Assembly: GCF_037975245.1 (NCBI RefSeq)
Contig: NC_092561.1
Span: 17,119,001 to 17,183,000 of the forward strand
DNA length: 64,000 nucleotides
Source of the DNA: Apostichopus japonicus
Taxonomy: Eukaryota > Echinodermata > Holothuroidea > Aspidochirotida > Stichopodidae
Direction: 5' to 3'
The notes below the pieces were generated by a model, which was given only the letters and a program-made list of their open reading frames with translations, did no database searches and was not told where the DNA came from. The position numbers and the translations under genes are program-made. The first letter of the stretch is position 1. Each line of letters starts with the position of its first letter. Shown piece by piece: positions 54,301 through 61,887 of the stretch.

Positions 54301-57300
54301 TATTTGGAGAATTAAGTGGCACAGCGTCGCTCGGCCATAATTGTAACGAATTCAATCATATAAGTTTATGCTCCGAATCGAACCATCAGAAATACTTATT
54401 GTGGTTTTAGCTTTCTCAGTATTTATAGGTAACATAGATATCATATACGTATTCTCGTCGTCTCGGAAGTAGTTTTGCTTCATAAAGTTTGAATTTTGAA
54501 TAATAAATTATTAAGAGTTTCTTTCGACGAATTTCTGATTTTAATTTTCATTACCTTCCGGTTTAAATTATAAATATTGTTTACAATGAAAATATGCAGA
54601 CAATCAAGATGCGTTATTCATCAGCTTGAGGGTATTTCGAACATAAGAGCGCGTCAGTTGAAATAAAGATGACAATACATCATACCTGAAATTGAATATT
54701 ATATCATTAACCACTGCCGGTTTATCAAACAATCTTACTCGCAAACATTTTCCACTATCATATTATAGCTCAGACTTTCAGGGATGAAGTTATTACTTAG
54801 TCTTTTAATCTGGGTATCGTCGAATACTAGGTTTAAGAGGAATGTATGCAATGACATAATATAACCTCACGTTAGGACTTAGTAGAATAAGAGCTAATAG
54901 CAAAGTTGTGCAAGCTAACAAAGAAATCGTCCGGCTGAATGTTCTTCAATAATTATCATTGATATATTTATTATTCCGTTTAATTTATTTCGCATTGCGT
55001 TCCTTCCGTATGAATTGCAACAGCCGGATGTGAATGTCAACTCTGGACACAATCTCACTTCCAAACGTTTGATCGAATCGAGTTTACACTGGACACCGGA
55101 TGTAGTTACATATTGTTACAGAGTTACCAAATCACGGGTGATTTACCAGCATTTAGGCTGATCGGACGGTTTGGGGATGCTGCTGATACTATCCATAGGC
55201 TGATTGGCTTACGCTTGGAATATATTGGCTTGGAATACGAATTAACGGAGGATGGAACATTATCTCTTGATGGAGATGAAATGTATGTTCCGTACGGTGA
55301 CGACCATGTCTCTGTGTCTCTTCTCATAGATGGAAAAGCGGTATGTATGTAATGCCAAAATCGTTTAGATCGATCATCTGCATATTTGCATTAAAAATTA
55401 CTTTATTAGATGATGACAATTTGTTTCCATATCCATCTGTTTTTTCATTTTAATTTCCTTTTCATTTTAGATTTTCAGCACTGATTTTGGTCTGACGATA
55501 ATGTATGACCTCAGCAGTATGGCAACCATTACAATTGCAATGGAATGGCTGGACATGACGGCGGGTTTATGCGGTACTTGTAATAATAAACAGGAAGATG
55601 AGTTTTTGATGCCATATGGGTCAATTGTAAGTAAAGCATGTTGGAAATTATTTAAGGGAGTTTGGATGTCTCTTAATAGAATTAATGGAAACAGTTAAAT
55701 ACGAGAAGATGGGTGATTTTGATACGATATGAAACCCCAAAAAAATACTTGTTTAATTTCGACAAACTTACCTTTCTAGCAGTCGGTGTGTAATGAACTT
55801 AGAAGCAGCATTTCTCCACATCATGTCGTTATTTCATTGGATTTTGATATCTCAACGTCATCCAATTTAAGCAGTATTCCTAATCCTTGTAGGTTATTAT
55901 GTGTGACGTTTTTATTATATTTCTGGAATAATAGGTCATTTGTCCGCTGTGCAAAACTTTTTATAAGATTTAATTGATTCAATGTTTCAAGTCAAATATC
56001 AACTTATTATCGACCTGTTTGTAGTTTGATAAGGTAGCTTCACCTGTCTTTCGTTCATGTTTTTTTTTCTACATAACAGGCAAACAATGTCATGGAGTTT
56101 GGGAACAGTTGGCTTGTCGATGATGGTTGCACACCAAACCAGAAAAGTATCGATCCACTTGTGATATTATCAACAGAACAAGAGATGTTGGGGAAAGCTA
56201 GTTGTTACATCATTGGTGATCCGTATGGTAAATAATTCAAATTGTACTTAAAGATGTTTACCTAATGTTTTGAATTTCGCCCAGCACGCTAAAATTCTCA
56301 GGAAAAACTGATGATATTTCAGTCGTATTTGTACAATGCGTGTGCAACCAACCCGCGAAAACCAGCTCGCGAAAATGCTCTCTAGATGGACCGTGCCGAC
56401 CTTTGAAGCATGGCATAGCCTAATGAAACGAAGGAATAGCTGACTCACGTATGAAATTATCACTCAAAATGTGACTGAAAATCAACAGTGAAATTCTATT
56501 GTCAAAAAATCGCCACAATGGACATTTGGTGGTAACGTTACCAGCAGGTTTACGTGAACAGCGACGTTATATATGAGAACGTTTCGGCAAAGGCGTGTAA
56601 CCACGCCTACTTCTGGTGGCTTCAGCTCACCCCTCCCCCATTCAGCAGCCATGATATGCCTTATTACAAGAAATTCCTAGTTACAATCTTGGCTAAACAG
56701 TTGAAAACTATTCAACGTTGTTTCAAAATTGCCACAAAATAGCTACATTTTGTATCGAAGCAAACTTCATTCTATGAACATTGCTCATTAGCCCTCCCCT
56801 GCACGGAATGTTATCTTATCACTCAAACTCCCCTCCTCCACACTTCAAAAATGACCGTCGAGCCCCTTTGATTATGGTGCAGATTTACTCAGAAACCTTT
56901 TTCCTCTTTTGGAGCAATTGAAATGTTAAAAGCTTGATTCATTTTAGCTTATATATTATTCATTTTCAAGATTACTACATGTTCACATTTGTAGTCATTA
57001 TTTTAATAAGATTTATAGCAGCAACTTTTTTTCAGGCAATTTGCTCGTATACATATATTTAACAAATCTTAACAAACGAACACTACACATCAACTAACAC
57101 CATAATTATTTATTAATTAATCGCATTGAATACCTATTTATATTCACCATCCTGAGTCATGCAAATTTATTGTATGCAGTGTTCAAGTGAATGTAAAACG
57201 GAGCAATCGATTTATTTCTGTATATTCTGATACCAATATCTGGTGAGTGGGTGAGCAATTTCTGACAATATCTGAAGCAAAGTCCACTGGGAGAAAGTTA

Positions 57301-60300
57301 GACGCCATATGTCAATATCCAAGGAATAGTTAATCTTTTCTACCACGATATACTCAGAACAGCACGTAACGTCACCATGCTAGTATACTGACCTATTAAC
57401 GTCTCTTGTATAATTGACGAAAAGCAAATAACCATCTTGTGACGGTTTCTATGGTGATCTTCTCCTGAAACTTTGTCATAAAGTATAAATTTTCAAGATA
57501 ATGACATGTAAACCTCTTCTTTTCCTCTTCGAAAGGTTTCTTTTCTCCGTGCCATGATTACGTCAACCCAAAGGAACACTACGATGGATGCGTCTCTGAT
57601 TACTTAATAGATCCTCGGTACTTTTGTGACGCCATCGAATCATACGCAACGAGATGTAAAGCTCGTGGTGGTCCACGTCTCAACTGGCGTCTTACTTTAA
57701 CACAATGCTGTAAGTGAAGACAAAACATGTTTTACAATTTCGTTACCTAGTTAGTTGTGTTCTCTGTTATAACAACAACAAAGAACCTACATGAAGGCTG
57801 TCAAAACTTCATTGTAATATCGGCGGTAAAAAAAATCTAATAAATCTAACAAGGCTTAGCATTATAGAAACTGTTATTTTCACGAAAACCTAATTAAATA
57901 GTTTTATGAATAAAAACATACTATATATTAAGTTTTATGCCCTACTACGCATTAGACGATCACCAATCATAGCAATATAATCAAGAAGTTCACATCGGGG
58001 CTAGAATTAACCAACAGCACCAACAGCAACAACTTTCATACCCATCAATACACTGAAGACCTTGAACTTATCAAATTGAAATTATCAAACCACATAAGTC
58101 CTCCAAAAACATGCCAACCTCAAGCAACATTTGAGCCATAAGACTGCTGTGGGAATCGAGCACATACCATATGAGGACGCGCACGGTTTAAAGAACGATC
58201 ACATTATTCGAGCCTGTGTTCTGTCAGTTCTGTACGTCTTTACTTTCACTTTGAATAAAAAGCATGCAAATTGATACTCTTTCATTTCCTTTAAAAATTG
58301 CCTTCAATCGTTCTGAAAGCTAAAACGTCGCCGGCGGTGTCCTGTCATTTCAATGAAACTGCAAGACATTTTCTAACTTGCACTAATGTATTGCCTTTCT
58401 TCCTCGCGATTCTTAATTCGCGCAATAGTTCAAAGTGATGAGGTTTCACTTTATATGGTTGACTTTACTTAGATCTGAAGAGACCAGTCTTAGACTATTT
58501 GGACATTCATGATTTAGGCCTACCATACATGAAAAATATGCCTGTTTTTTTGTTGTCATAGCAATGGCTTGCCCAGGAGGTAGTAGCTACAATGACTGTG
58601 GAGAAGCGTGTAATCCGTCCTGTGTGGATCCTTACGGATTGACCTATTGTGACATCGACTGCATCGAAACATGCACTTGTCCTTTTGGAACATTGATGAT
58701 GAATACAACATGCGTCAGACTGCACGAATGTCCATGTTTCATTACTGACGTCGGCGTTATCAACGTATGTTGATACTTCGGTCGTATATATTGTTACTTT
58801 TCCTTCGTTTTTTCTTTGAAGATCTTTTTCAATTAAAAGTAGATACATGTTATAGGAAGAGCGTGATTCCTTTGCCATATCCAATAGTTCTGCAACCGTC
58901 TTCTTAGTTGTGTGTTAGGCAGGAGGTCCTTCTTTTGCTTAAAATGAATGTAGCGTGAAACGAGCATATTTTAATAAAGTATTACTTTGCAACTCGTAAA
59001 CCCAATCGTAACATTCATCCTAATCTTTACAGTCGTTTTATATTACCAAAGGGTGATAATTGCTACTCAATTAATTATATATATTTTTGTTAATTACTTC
59101 ATATGAGTATGTTACCATTATTTTCTTTTCACTTAGGAGGGAGACTCATACGTGGATCCATTATGTAACAGTCGATATACGTGCCAAGAACAAACACTTT
59201 TACGTGACGAAGACTATTCGTGCGGTGAGAACGCTCTATGCACAGACCGAGGTAATGAACACGGATGCTTCTGTGAAGACGGCTATGACGGGGATGGACA
59301 AACTTGTAAACAAGAAAGCAACTATCGAGATTGCTACGAAGCTCTTCTAGACGGACAGACAGAGGACGGTATCTACACAATATCTCCTTTAGATTGGCCT
59401 AACGGTGACTTGGATGTTTACTGCGACATGCACACAGATGGCGGCGGATGGGTGGTAGGTTTATCCCGTTTAGAAAATTCAGGAACATATTATGTGTCAT
59501 ACAAGTAGCGAGTTTACACTTTCTGACACATTTTAATTATGCGGCATCATTTCAACTTCAAATGAGAAAAATTATATTATTTGAAAACAATACAGAGAGA
59601 GTGATGTAGAGAGAGAAGTATAACAACTCTTCTTACCTACTGCATAAACCAGTGTTGTTAAATGCACAAAAAAAAGCTATGGCATTTCGAACTTTGCATG
59701 ATCTTCTTGAGAGGCTATCTGAAGCAAATAAAAACAGACTATTTAATTAGATTTTTAAGAATGAAAAGTTCAGACCGTATAAAAGGTTCTTGCATGGATG
59801 GAGACCTCAGACCAGTAACTTTCAACTGTTTGTAAACAGTGGAGTCTAAAGATCGTTAAACATTGAACTTAGACAACGCAGTCTCCACTATAAGATTTTC
59901 ATTGTTTAGGTTTATAAATTATGTCCAACTATGCTGTTATACGATTAATTTGAATTATTTAACTTTATCATTAAACAGTGTCTCTGTCTCAGGGAATTTT
60001 AGTTTAAACTCACTATCCCATTCTAAAGTTCAATTGCGCAGTAAATTTCACACGACGATGTACTTACTATTCAAATATCACATAACACCGTCGTCAACAG
60101 GTCTTTCACAAACGTGTCGATGGTACCGAAAATTTTGACCGTGACTGGGAAGACTACAAGAACGGATTTGGACATTTGAATGCAGAATTCTGGCTTGGTA
60201 ATGAGGCGATTCATTACGTTAGTTCTCAGAAGATTTACAGCATGCGCGTTGATCTTCTGGACACGTCCGGCTATTCAACGTATGCAAACTATGAAGTTAC

Positions 60301-60970
60301 GTCGGTAGGATCTATGGAACAGAACTATGTATTGCACTGGGAGGGCTTTACTGGAACTGTCATAGGTATGTGTAAAACATACTAAAGATTTGAATTTCCT
60401 TTCATGGTACCATTACCAGTATATTCGCTTTAGCAGATAAAGAGTAATTTACCACGGAATAACATATCAAAGAAATGTTTCATAATACAGGCTTGTGCTA
60501 TAAAGCTCACTATTAATTTACTAAAGTTAAGGGGATAATGAAATTTATCTGACAGGTTGTGATACAGTTCAATGAAACAGTATAAAGACTATGAAAATGA
60601 AGCATAATAAGCGCGCGGAAAATGTTGGTTATATTTTTCCGGCAAGTCGTTACAGCCCCCCACAATCAAATTGGGCTCCTACGCCTATGGTACAGACTGT
60701 GAAAATTAAGATACTGCAATAACTGTATTGGTCTTCTTTTATTCTTCATTAGTCAATGCTCTAACTTCCCACAATGACATGGCATTTTCTACATTCGACC
60801 GAGACAACGACTTGAGTAATGGCAATTGCGCAGCTCAATACCCTGGAGGATGGTGGTTTAACAACTGTTATTACTCCAATTTGAACGGAGACTACGGGAG
60901 TGGAAATTATTGGATGCCAGTTGTCGCTGAAGAATCAGAGATGAAGCTACGTCCACATGGCGCGTCTTAA
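11027..60970 (+). CDS. Giant secreted mosaic protein: Tie-like Ig/EGF + EGF + 7x(vWD-C8-TIL-VWC/EGF) + fibrinogen-related domain
   Basis: Reconstructed from 55 exons with GT/AG borders: 11027..11078, 18164..18463, 19852..20085, 20419..20544, 21133..21297, 21709..21843, 22343..22465, 22952..23068, 23286..23399, then seven vWD modules (exons listed in their own entries), ending 59137..59454, 60101..60365 and 60753..60970 (TAA). The exon lengths sum to 10,350 nt, exactly divisible by three, giving 3,449 residues with no internal stop. It is expected to be an extracellular, disulfide-rich glycoprotein: signal peptide at the N-terminus, no transmembrane segment, cysteine-rich throughout. vWD-C8-TIL modules are known from IgGFc-binding protein, zonadhesin, tectorin and mucins; FReDs from angiopoietins, ficolins and tenascins. 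A role in mucus or extracellular matrix, coelomic defence or clotting is inference. The least certain junctions are the donor at 24457 and the link from exon 1 over a 7-kb intron. The locus might be split in automated annotations. Confidence 0.88.
11131..11202. repeat. (AT)n microsatellite in intron 1
   Basis: More than 30 AT units, about 50 bp after the signal-peptide exon. Confidence 0.9.
11598..12145. mobile_element. Left part of a large hAT-like element (family A) in intron 1
   Basis: It begins CAGGGGCGTATTCAGGATTT and continues with text matching 24621..25190 (CCACCATCGGTTGGCG, AACCAGATGTACACTTTTGC). It is cut near 12145 by inserted sequence (palindrome, LINE), and its right part resumes at about 14449..15260. 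Confidence 0.75.
12225..12391. repeat. 167-bp near-palindrome (fold-back element)
   Basis: The arms are inverted copies over about 75 bp each, for example ACAAATAATGAATGGTT at the left and AACCATTCATTATTTGT at the right. The inner pair is CAAATATTTCAT with ATGAAATATTTG, around a short GC-rich loop (GAGGCGCAGCCGA). Both strands give mirror-image short ORFs, so these are not genes. Confidence 0.85.
12668..14238 (+). pseudogene. Broken LINE (non-LTR retrotransposon) reverse transcriptase, Jockey/CR1-like
   Basis: Motifs in order: [94 protein letters not shown] and [16 protein letters not shown]. These are the palm and fingers of a non-LTR reverse transcriptase and its usual C-terminal extension. 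It is dead: a frameshift near 12930, TGA at 13281, TAA at 13443 and another shift near 13680. There is no endonuclease domain. It lies in intron 1 and splits the family-A element. Confidence 0.9.
14449..15260. mobile_element. Right part of the intron-1 family-A hAT-like element
   Basis: It resumes the text matching 25198 onward (GGTGTACAAATATT, GGAACGCCATTTTCATGCT). A long pyrimidine tract follows, and it ends CCCTGGATACGCGCCTG, the inverted form of the family's left end. The match to 26356..26609 in the pyrimidine tail is close (CAGCGCTGTAATTATGTCAC). Confidence 0.75.
15261..18163. other. Rest of intron 1
   Basis: Apart from the 84-bp tandem repeat at 16102..16270, only AT-rich sequence without coding signatures or recognised repeats is visible. 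Confidence 0.5.
16102..16270. repeat. Two-copy 84-bp tandem repeat
   Basis: GTACAGGGTAGCATAATCTT at 16108 recurs as GTACAGGGTAGCATACTCTT at 16192, followed in both copies by AAGATAG, ACAAAAGAAACA and AGTCAAGAT. It lies in intron 1. Confidence 0.8.
18164..20085 (+). CDS. Exons 2-3: two Ig-like domains, Tie-receptor type
   Basis: Exon 2 (18164..18463, residues about 18-117) carries an Ig-like fold with Cys in FTCLSSDPL and the paired Cys in TGVFACTSS. Exon 3 (19852..20085, residues about 118-195) carries a second Ig-like fold with [11 protein letters not shown], then [14 protein letters not shown], ending in IRLIVRR. Tie receptors begin with two Ig domains, and their second one ends in a similar IVRRC just before the EGF repeats, which is also what follows here. 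Both exons are phase 1-1, so they can be gained or lost as cassettes. Ligand binding is not predictable. Confidence 0.78.
20419..21843 (+). CDS. Exons 4-6: three Tie-like EGF repeats
   Basis: Exons 20419..20544, 21133..21297 and 21709..21843 (residues about 196-337), all phase 1-1. The first has the pattern [14 protein letters not shown], then NGGVC, then [12 protein letters not shown]. The second contains [13 protein letters not shown]; a near-identical Leu-Pro-Asp-Pro-Tyr-Gly-Cys-Ser-Cys string is characteristic of the middle EGF repeat of Tie1/Tie2. The third has [13 protein letters not shown] and GWTGENC. In Tie receptors this triplet is followed by a third Ig, FNIII domains, a membrane segment and a kinase; none of these follows here. 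Confidence 0.8.
20845..21065 (-). mobile_element. SINE family 2, divergent copy in intron 4
   Basis: Segments matching the 62-kb element include CCCTAGTCATTGGTAAGTTG, TGCCAATGTAATGATCTGAC and a degraded B box (CAGGACTGGAAGCGGTAATC). The tRNA head beyond the B box is missing. Confidence 0.6.
22343..23399 (+). CDS. Exons 7-9: three classical EGF domains
   Basis: Exons 22343..22465, 22952..23068 and 23286..23399 (residues about 338-455) each encode one six-cysteine EGF domain and are phase 1-1. Signatures are CLNGGTC with [19 protein letters not shown] with [12 protein letters not shown]; and [15 protein letters not shown] with [12 protein letters not shown]. The third begins with an IxEC start resembling calcium-binding EGF domains, but lacks a clear Asp before it, so calcium binding is uncertain. 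They link the Tie-like head to the vWD array. Confidence 0.85.
23750..29570 (+). CDS. vWD module 1 (exons 10-15)
   Basis: Exons: vWD N-half 23750..24081, vWD C-half 24319..24456, C8 N-half 27096..27237, C8 C-half 27904..28092, TIL 28889..29094, VWC/EGF-like 29393..29570 (residues about 456-850). The vWD start is [14 protein letters not shown] and the CGLCG-type motif is [10 protein letters not shown]8 shows [19 protein letters not shown] ends [12 protein letters not shown]. The last exon ends [10 protein letters not shown]. Exon 11 has an unusual donor (GGG, GTGGTT) chosen because it keeps phase 0 like the other six modules. The intron that follows is 2.6 kb and holds a large hAT-like element. 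The acceptor at 28889 also has a poor pyrimidine tract. Confidence 0.8.
24621..26609. mobile_element. Composite hAT-like element (family A) filling intron 11
   Basis: It begins CAGGGGCGTATCCAGG and ends CCTGGATACGCGCCTG, near-perfect inverted repeats about 2 kb apart. It matches the split copy in intron 1 over both halves. Inside, 25866..26100 matches the smaller MITE at 1935..2242 and appears nested. It contains long G runs (25291, 26085). Flanks share only GATAA, not a clean 8-bp duplication. No transposase ORF. Confidence 0.8.
25866..26100. mobile_element. Partial copy of the 1935..2242 hAT MITE, nested
   Basis: It starts CAGGCGCGAAGCGAATAATT and follows the 1935..2242 element through AATTTTGGCCAAAAATGCCT, CCCAGATCGCTGGAAATG and GCGATATCATAAA to a G run. 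The right end is replaced by unrelated sequence. Confidence 0.75.
26751..26945 (-). mobile_element. SINE family 1, in intron 11 of the mosaic gene
   Basis: On the minus strand it has a B-box-like GGTTCGAGTAACTCC, the family body and the CTGCTTGCAGGAGGATC end with a TACATACATG tail. The A-box half is degraded. Confidence 0.82.
27405..27605 (-). mobile_element. SINE family 2, copy in intron 12
   Basis: The minus strand has the A-box region (GTTGTGGTCAATTGGTTAAT), a B box (GGTTCGAGTCC) and the central AAGGCACTTTATCGCC motif. It is younger-looking than the copy at 20.9 kb but is 3'-truncated. Confidence 0.75.
30246..34129 (+). CDS. vWD module 2 (exons 16-21)
   Basis: Exons 30246..30571, 31116..31274, 31757..31901, 33251..33436, 33620..33813 and 33955..34129 (residues about 851-1245), in the order vWD-N, vWD-C, C8-N, C8-C, TIL, VWC/EGF. 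The domain starts [14 protein letters not shown] and has [14 protein letters not shown], where the acidic residues after the cysteine motif fit the usual calcium site of D assemblies. C8-C is [22 protein letters not shown] ends [10 protein letters not shown]. The EGF-like end is [12 protein letters not shown]. The C8-C exon runs a little past the final Cys before its donor, a small departure from module 1. Confidence 0.87.
32388..33028. mobile_element. Possible MITE in intron 18
   Basis: The outer ends are CAGTGGTGGCTAAT and ATTAATCCCACTG-like. Inside, AGAGGGCGCTGTCA (about 32516) and TGACAGCGCCCTCT (about 33001) are exact inverted copies. No target duplication was found, so the borders are tentative. 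Confidence 0.4.
34353..38362 (+). CDS. vWD module 3 (exons 22-27)
   Basis: Exons 34353..34672, 35205..35360, 35647..35791, 35942..36127, 36565..36761 and 38185..38362 (residues about 1246-1639). The domain starts [14 protein letters not shown] and has [15 protein letters not shown]8-C is [22 protein letters not shown] has [18 protein letters not shown] and ends [12 protein letters not shown]. The last exon holds [12 protein letters not shown]. The intron before exon 27 contains a 169-bp tandem duplication at 37518..37855. Confidence 0.88.
37518..37855. repeat. Two-copy 169-bp tandem duplication in intron 26
   Basis: Two adjacent copies with a 169-base period, almost identical (for example CACTTTTAACAACACTTGG at 37532 and 37701). 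They differ by a few substitutions and a two-base length change, which points to a recent event. Confidence 0.9.
38801..44029 (+). CDS. vWD module 4 with GDPH motif and an inserted furin-site exon (exons 28-35)
   Basis: Exons 38801..39123, 39818..39973, 40201..40345, 40606..40803, extra 40926..40979, extra 41645..41659, TIL 42637..42836 and VWC/EGF 43849..44029 (residues about 1640-2063). The vWD start is [14 protein letters not shown], keeping the GDPH motif. The cysteine motif is [11 protein letters not shown]8-C has [19 protein letters not shown]. Two small phase 1-1 exons then interrupt the standard cassette: one of 54 nt ending GKRKKR, and a microexon of 15 nt encoding AAAYV. Both have AG/GTAAGT borders. 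The TIL exon is atypical, with [14 protein letters not shown], and lacks the usual C-terminal DGGYI. Confidence 0.85.
40926..41659 (+). CDS. Extra exons 32-33: R-K-K-R site and 15-nt microexon
   Basis: Exon 32 (40926..40979) encodes [18 protein letters not shown] and exon 33 (41645..41659) AAAYV. Both keep phase 1 on each side and have good acceptors (CTTTTCAG, GTTTCAG) and GTAAGT donors. R-K-K-R fits the furin consensus R-X-K/R-R, and the flanking sequence is polar and cysteine-free, as a cleavable linker should be. No other module has these exons. Use or skipping of either exon would not alter frame. Confidence 0.75.
42301..42372. repeat. (AT)n microsatellite in intron 33
   Basis: AT repeats interrupted by GTATGT, in the intron between the 15-nt microexon and the TIL exon of module 4. 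Confidence 0.9.
44192..44457. repeat. Fold-back repeat with a 20-bp perfect palindrome, intron 35
   Basis: GGTGTTTTCTTTTACGTTTT at 44192 is matched in reverse by AAAACGTAAAAGAAAACAC ending near 44457. Each arm continues with AATCATCAT-type text. Between the arms lies TGAGTAGGGTACCCTACTCA, a perfect 20-bp palindrome (about 44387..44406). Confidence 0.75.
44933..48585 (+). CDS. vWD module 5 with GDPH motif and altered CGLCG (exons 36-41)
   Basis: Exons 44933..45255, 45677..45844, 46580..46688, 47331..47519, 47910..48118 and 48411..48585 (residues about 2064-2454). It starts [18 protein letters not shown], a basic stretch directly before a GDPH motif. The cysteine motif has changed to [10 protein letters not shown], losing the second cysteine of the CGLCG consensus. 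The C8-N exon is short (109 nt against 142-151 elsewhere). TIL is the most canonical of the seven ([31 protein letters not shown]). The acceptor at 45677 is preceded by GCGAAG after a T-rich tract. Confidence 0.85.
48778..54274 (+). CDS. vWD module 6 (exons 42-47)
   Basis: Exons 48778..49124, 49696..49851, 50287..50437, 51402..51566, 53326..53516 and 54097..54274 (residues about 2455-2850). It starts [16 protein letters not shown] and has [14 protein letters not shown]. The C8 C-half is degenerate: [11 protein letters not shown] is followed by a segment with fewer cysteines than in modules 1-5. TIL is [18 protein letters not shown] with CVCPEGM; the last exon ends [12 protein letters not shown]. 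The intron between exons 45 and 46 holds a minus-strand LINE fragment. Confidence 0.85.
52500..52910 (-). pseudogene. LINE reverse-transcriptase C-terminal fragment
   Basis: On the minus strand, [24 protein letters not shown] and [11 protein letters not shown] form the block that follows the FADD motif in CR1/L2-like LINEs. After a frameshift near 52700 the text continues as [20 protein letters not shown] and [13 protein letters not shown]. There is no intact ORF. It lies in intron 45. Confidence 0.82.
55024..59319 (+). CDS. vWD module 7 and final EGF-like domain (exons 48-53, first part)
   Basis: Exons 55024..55340, 55471..55626, 56080..56227, 57536..57709, 58562..58764 and the first 183 nt of 59137..59454 (residues about 2851-3244). 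It starts [14 protein letters not shown], with Arg in place of the usual Gly, and has [15 protein letters not shown]8-C is [22 protein letters not shown] is [14 protein letters not shown] with CTCPFGT. The last exon is a fusion: its EGF-like part ([19 protein letters not shown]) runs straight into the fibrinogen-related domain without an intron. Confidence 0.86.
59320..60970 (+). CDS. C-terminal fibrinogen-related domain (exons 53 end, 54, 55)
   Basis: Residues about 3245-3449, some 205 residues, about the usual FReD length. It begins [19 protein letters not shown] and continues with [13 protein letters not shown] at the first exon boundary. Next come [14 protein letters not shown], typical of the A-B subdomain, and [16 protein letters not shown], which has the Asp-x-Asp calcium loop. 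[15 protein letters not shown] and MKLRP follow before the TAA. All four conserved cysteines are present, so the fold should be intact. FReDs bind acetylated sugars (ficolins, tachylectins) or protein receptors (angiopoietins); which applies here is unknown. Confidence 0.93.
60601..60695. repeat. Fragment of the intron-11 repeat in the last intron
   Basis: AAAATGTTGGTTATATTTT, GGCAAGTCGTTACAGC and AATTGGGCTCCT recur in the same order as at 25695..25765. It is a short remnant, 60 bp before the last exon. Confidence 0.7.
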
Positions 60971-61253
60971 TTAAAATATCACCCTATGATATACCTGATA
61001 CGTTTCTGTTTCTTATAATTATAATTCATTTTGAAAAAGGTAAACTATTACCAATTATCGTAACTTGTATGTCTCTTCTTATTTCCTGATATCGTTTATT
61101 TTTCTGCGACTAGTCTGTAGAGATACAGAGAAGTAGTCAATGTTGACGTTCGCACCCTTCCGGGGGTTTAACTTCCTTGTCCAAACATTATAAAGGAAAG
61201 TATGAATAATCATGTATACAGTGTTATCAGTCATTGTGAATTAATAGTTTAAG

Positions 61254-61267
61254 AATAAACGAATAAA
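61254..61267 (+). promoter_or_regulatory. Two AATAAA poly(A) signals of the mosaic gene
   Basis: AATAAA occurs at 61254..61259 and again at 61262..61267, about 290 nt after the stop codon. This is a plausible 3' UTR end for the large gene. Confidence 0.5.
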
Positions 61268-61887
61268 TCATCAATTCGTAAATCATTAGTCATTTTTCAT
61301 GATTTTGACAATTTCGTCGGAACGTATTGAATTCTAAGTCCATTTGAGTTCTCATTAACGTATTGAGATAACAGACCACGCGTCTCAATTGGTATTACGT
61401 TAGCTCGATACAGAAGTGTGACGAAACGCGGCAAGGTCAGTACACTCGGATACACACAATGAAGGGAAACGTAAGCCAATTAATGTTGTGTAATTTTAAG
61501 ATATTTTAAGAATAACTTGTAATTAGATCATTATTAGAGTTATCTCTGACCGGTAAATCCTTTTATTTCACAAGCACTTTACTTGGAAACTATAATGTTG
61601 CTAATTATTTGTTTTGTTTGTTCATTTCTATTCATTTATGAAAATAAAATATTCTCAGAGCTGCAAATCTATAACCCTGCCTTCAGTGTTATGTTTGAGA
61701 TATTTCTGGTGTGTTTTCTCATCCACATACGTGGATAACTTGCAAACAATTAAAGTGGAACATAATCAGTTCTTAGAATTCCCATTTTCATTTCATTTCG
61801 CTTCAGTGGTGAAAGAAGATATGAAATATATCAAACGTGCTTATTAATACCAATTAGTAATTTCATTGTTTTGTATGATTAATACTT

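Larger units (their letters stand above)
28093..60752. other. Introns of 300 bp or more with nothing recognised
   Basis: Within the mosaic gene, no gene, RNA or repeat was recognised in these introns: 28093-28888, 29571-30245, 34673-35204, 39124-39817, 42837-43848, 45845-46579, 46689-47330, 49125-49695, 50438-51401, 53517-54096, 54275-55023, 56228-57535, 57710-58561, 59455-60100. The same holds for 18464-19851 earlier. The intron at 49852-50286 has a short text near 50115 resembling 32985-33015. Confidence 0.4.
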
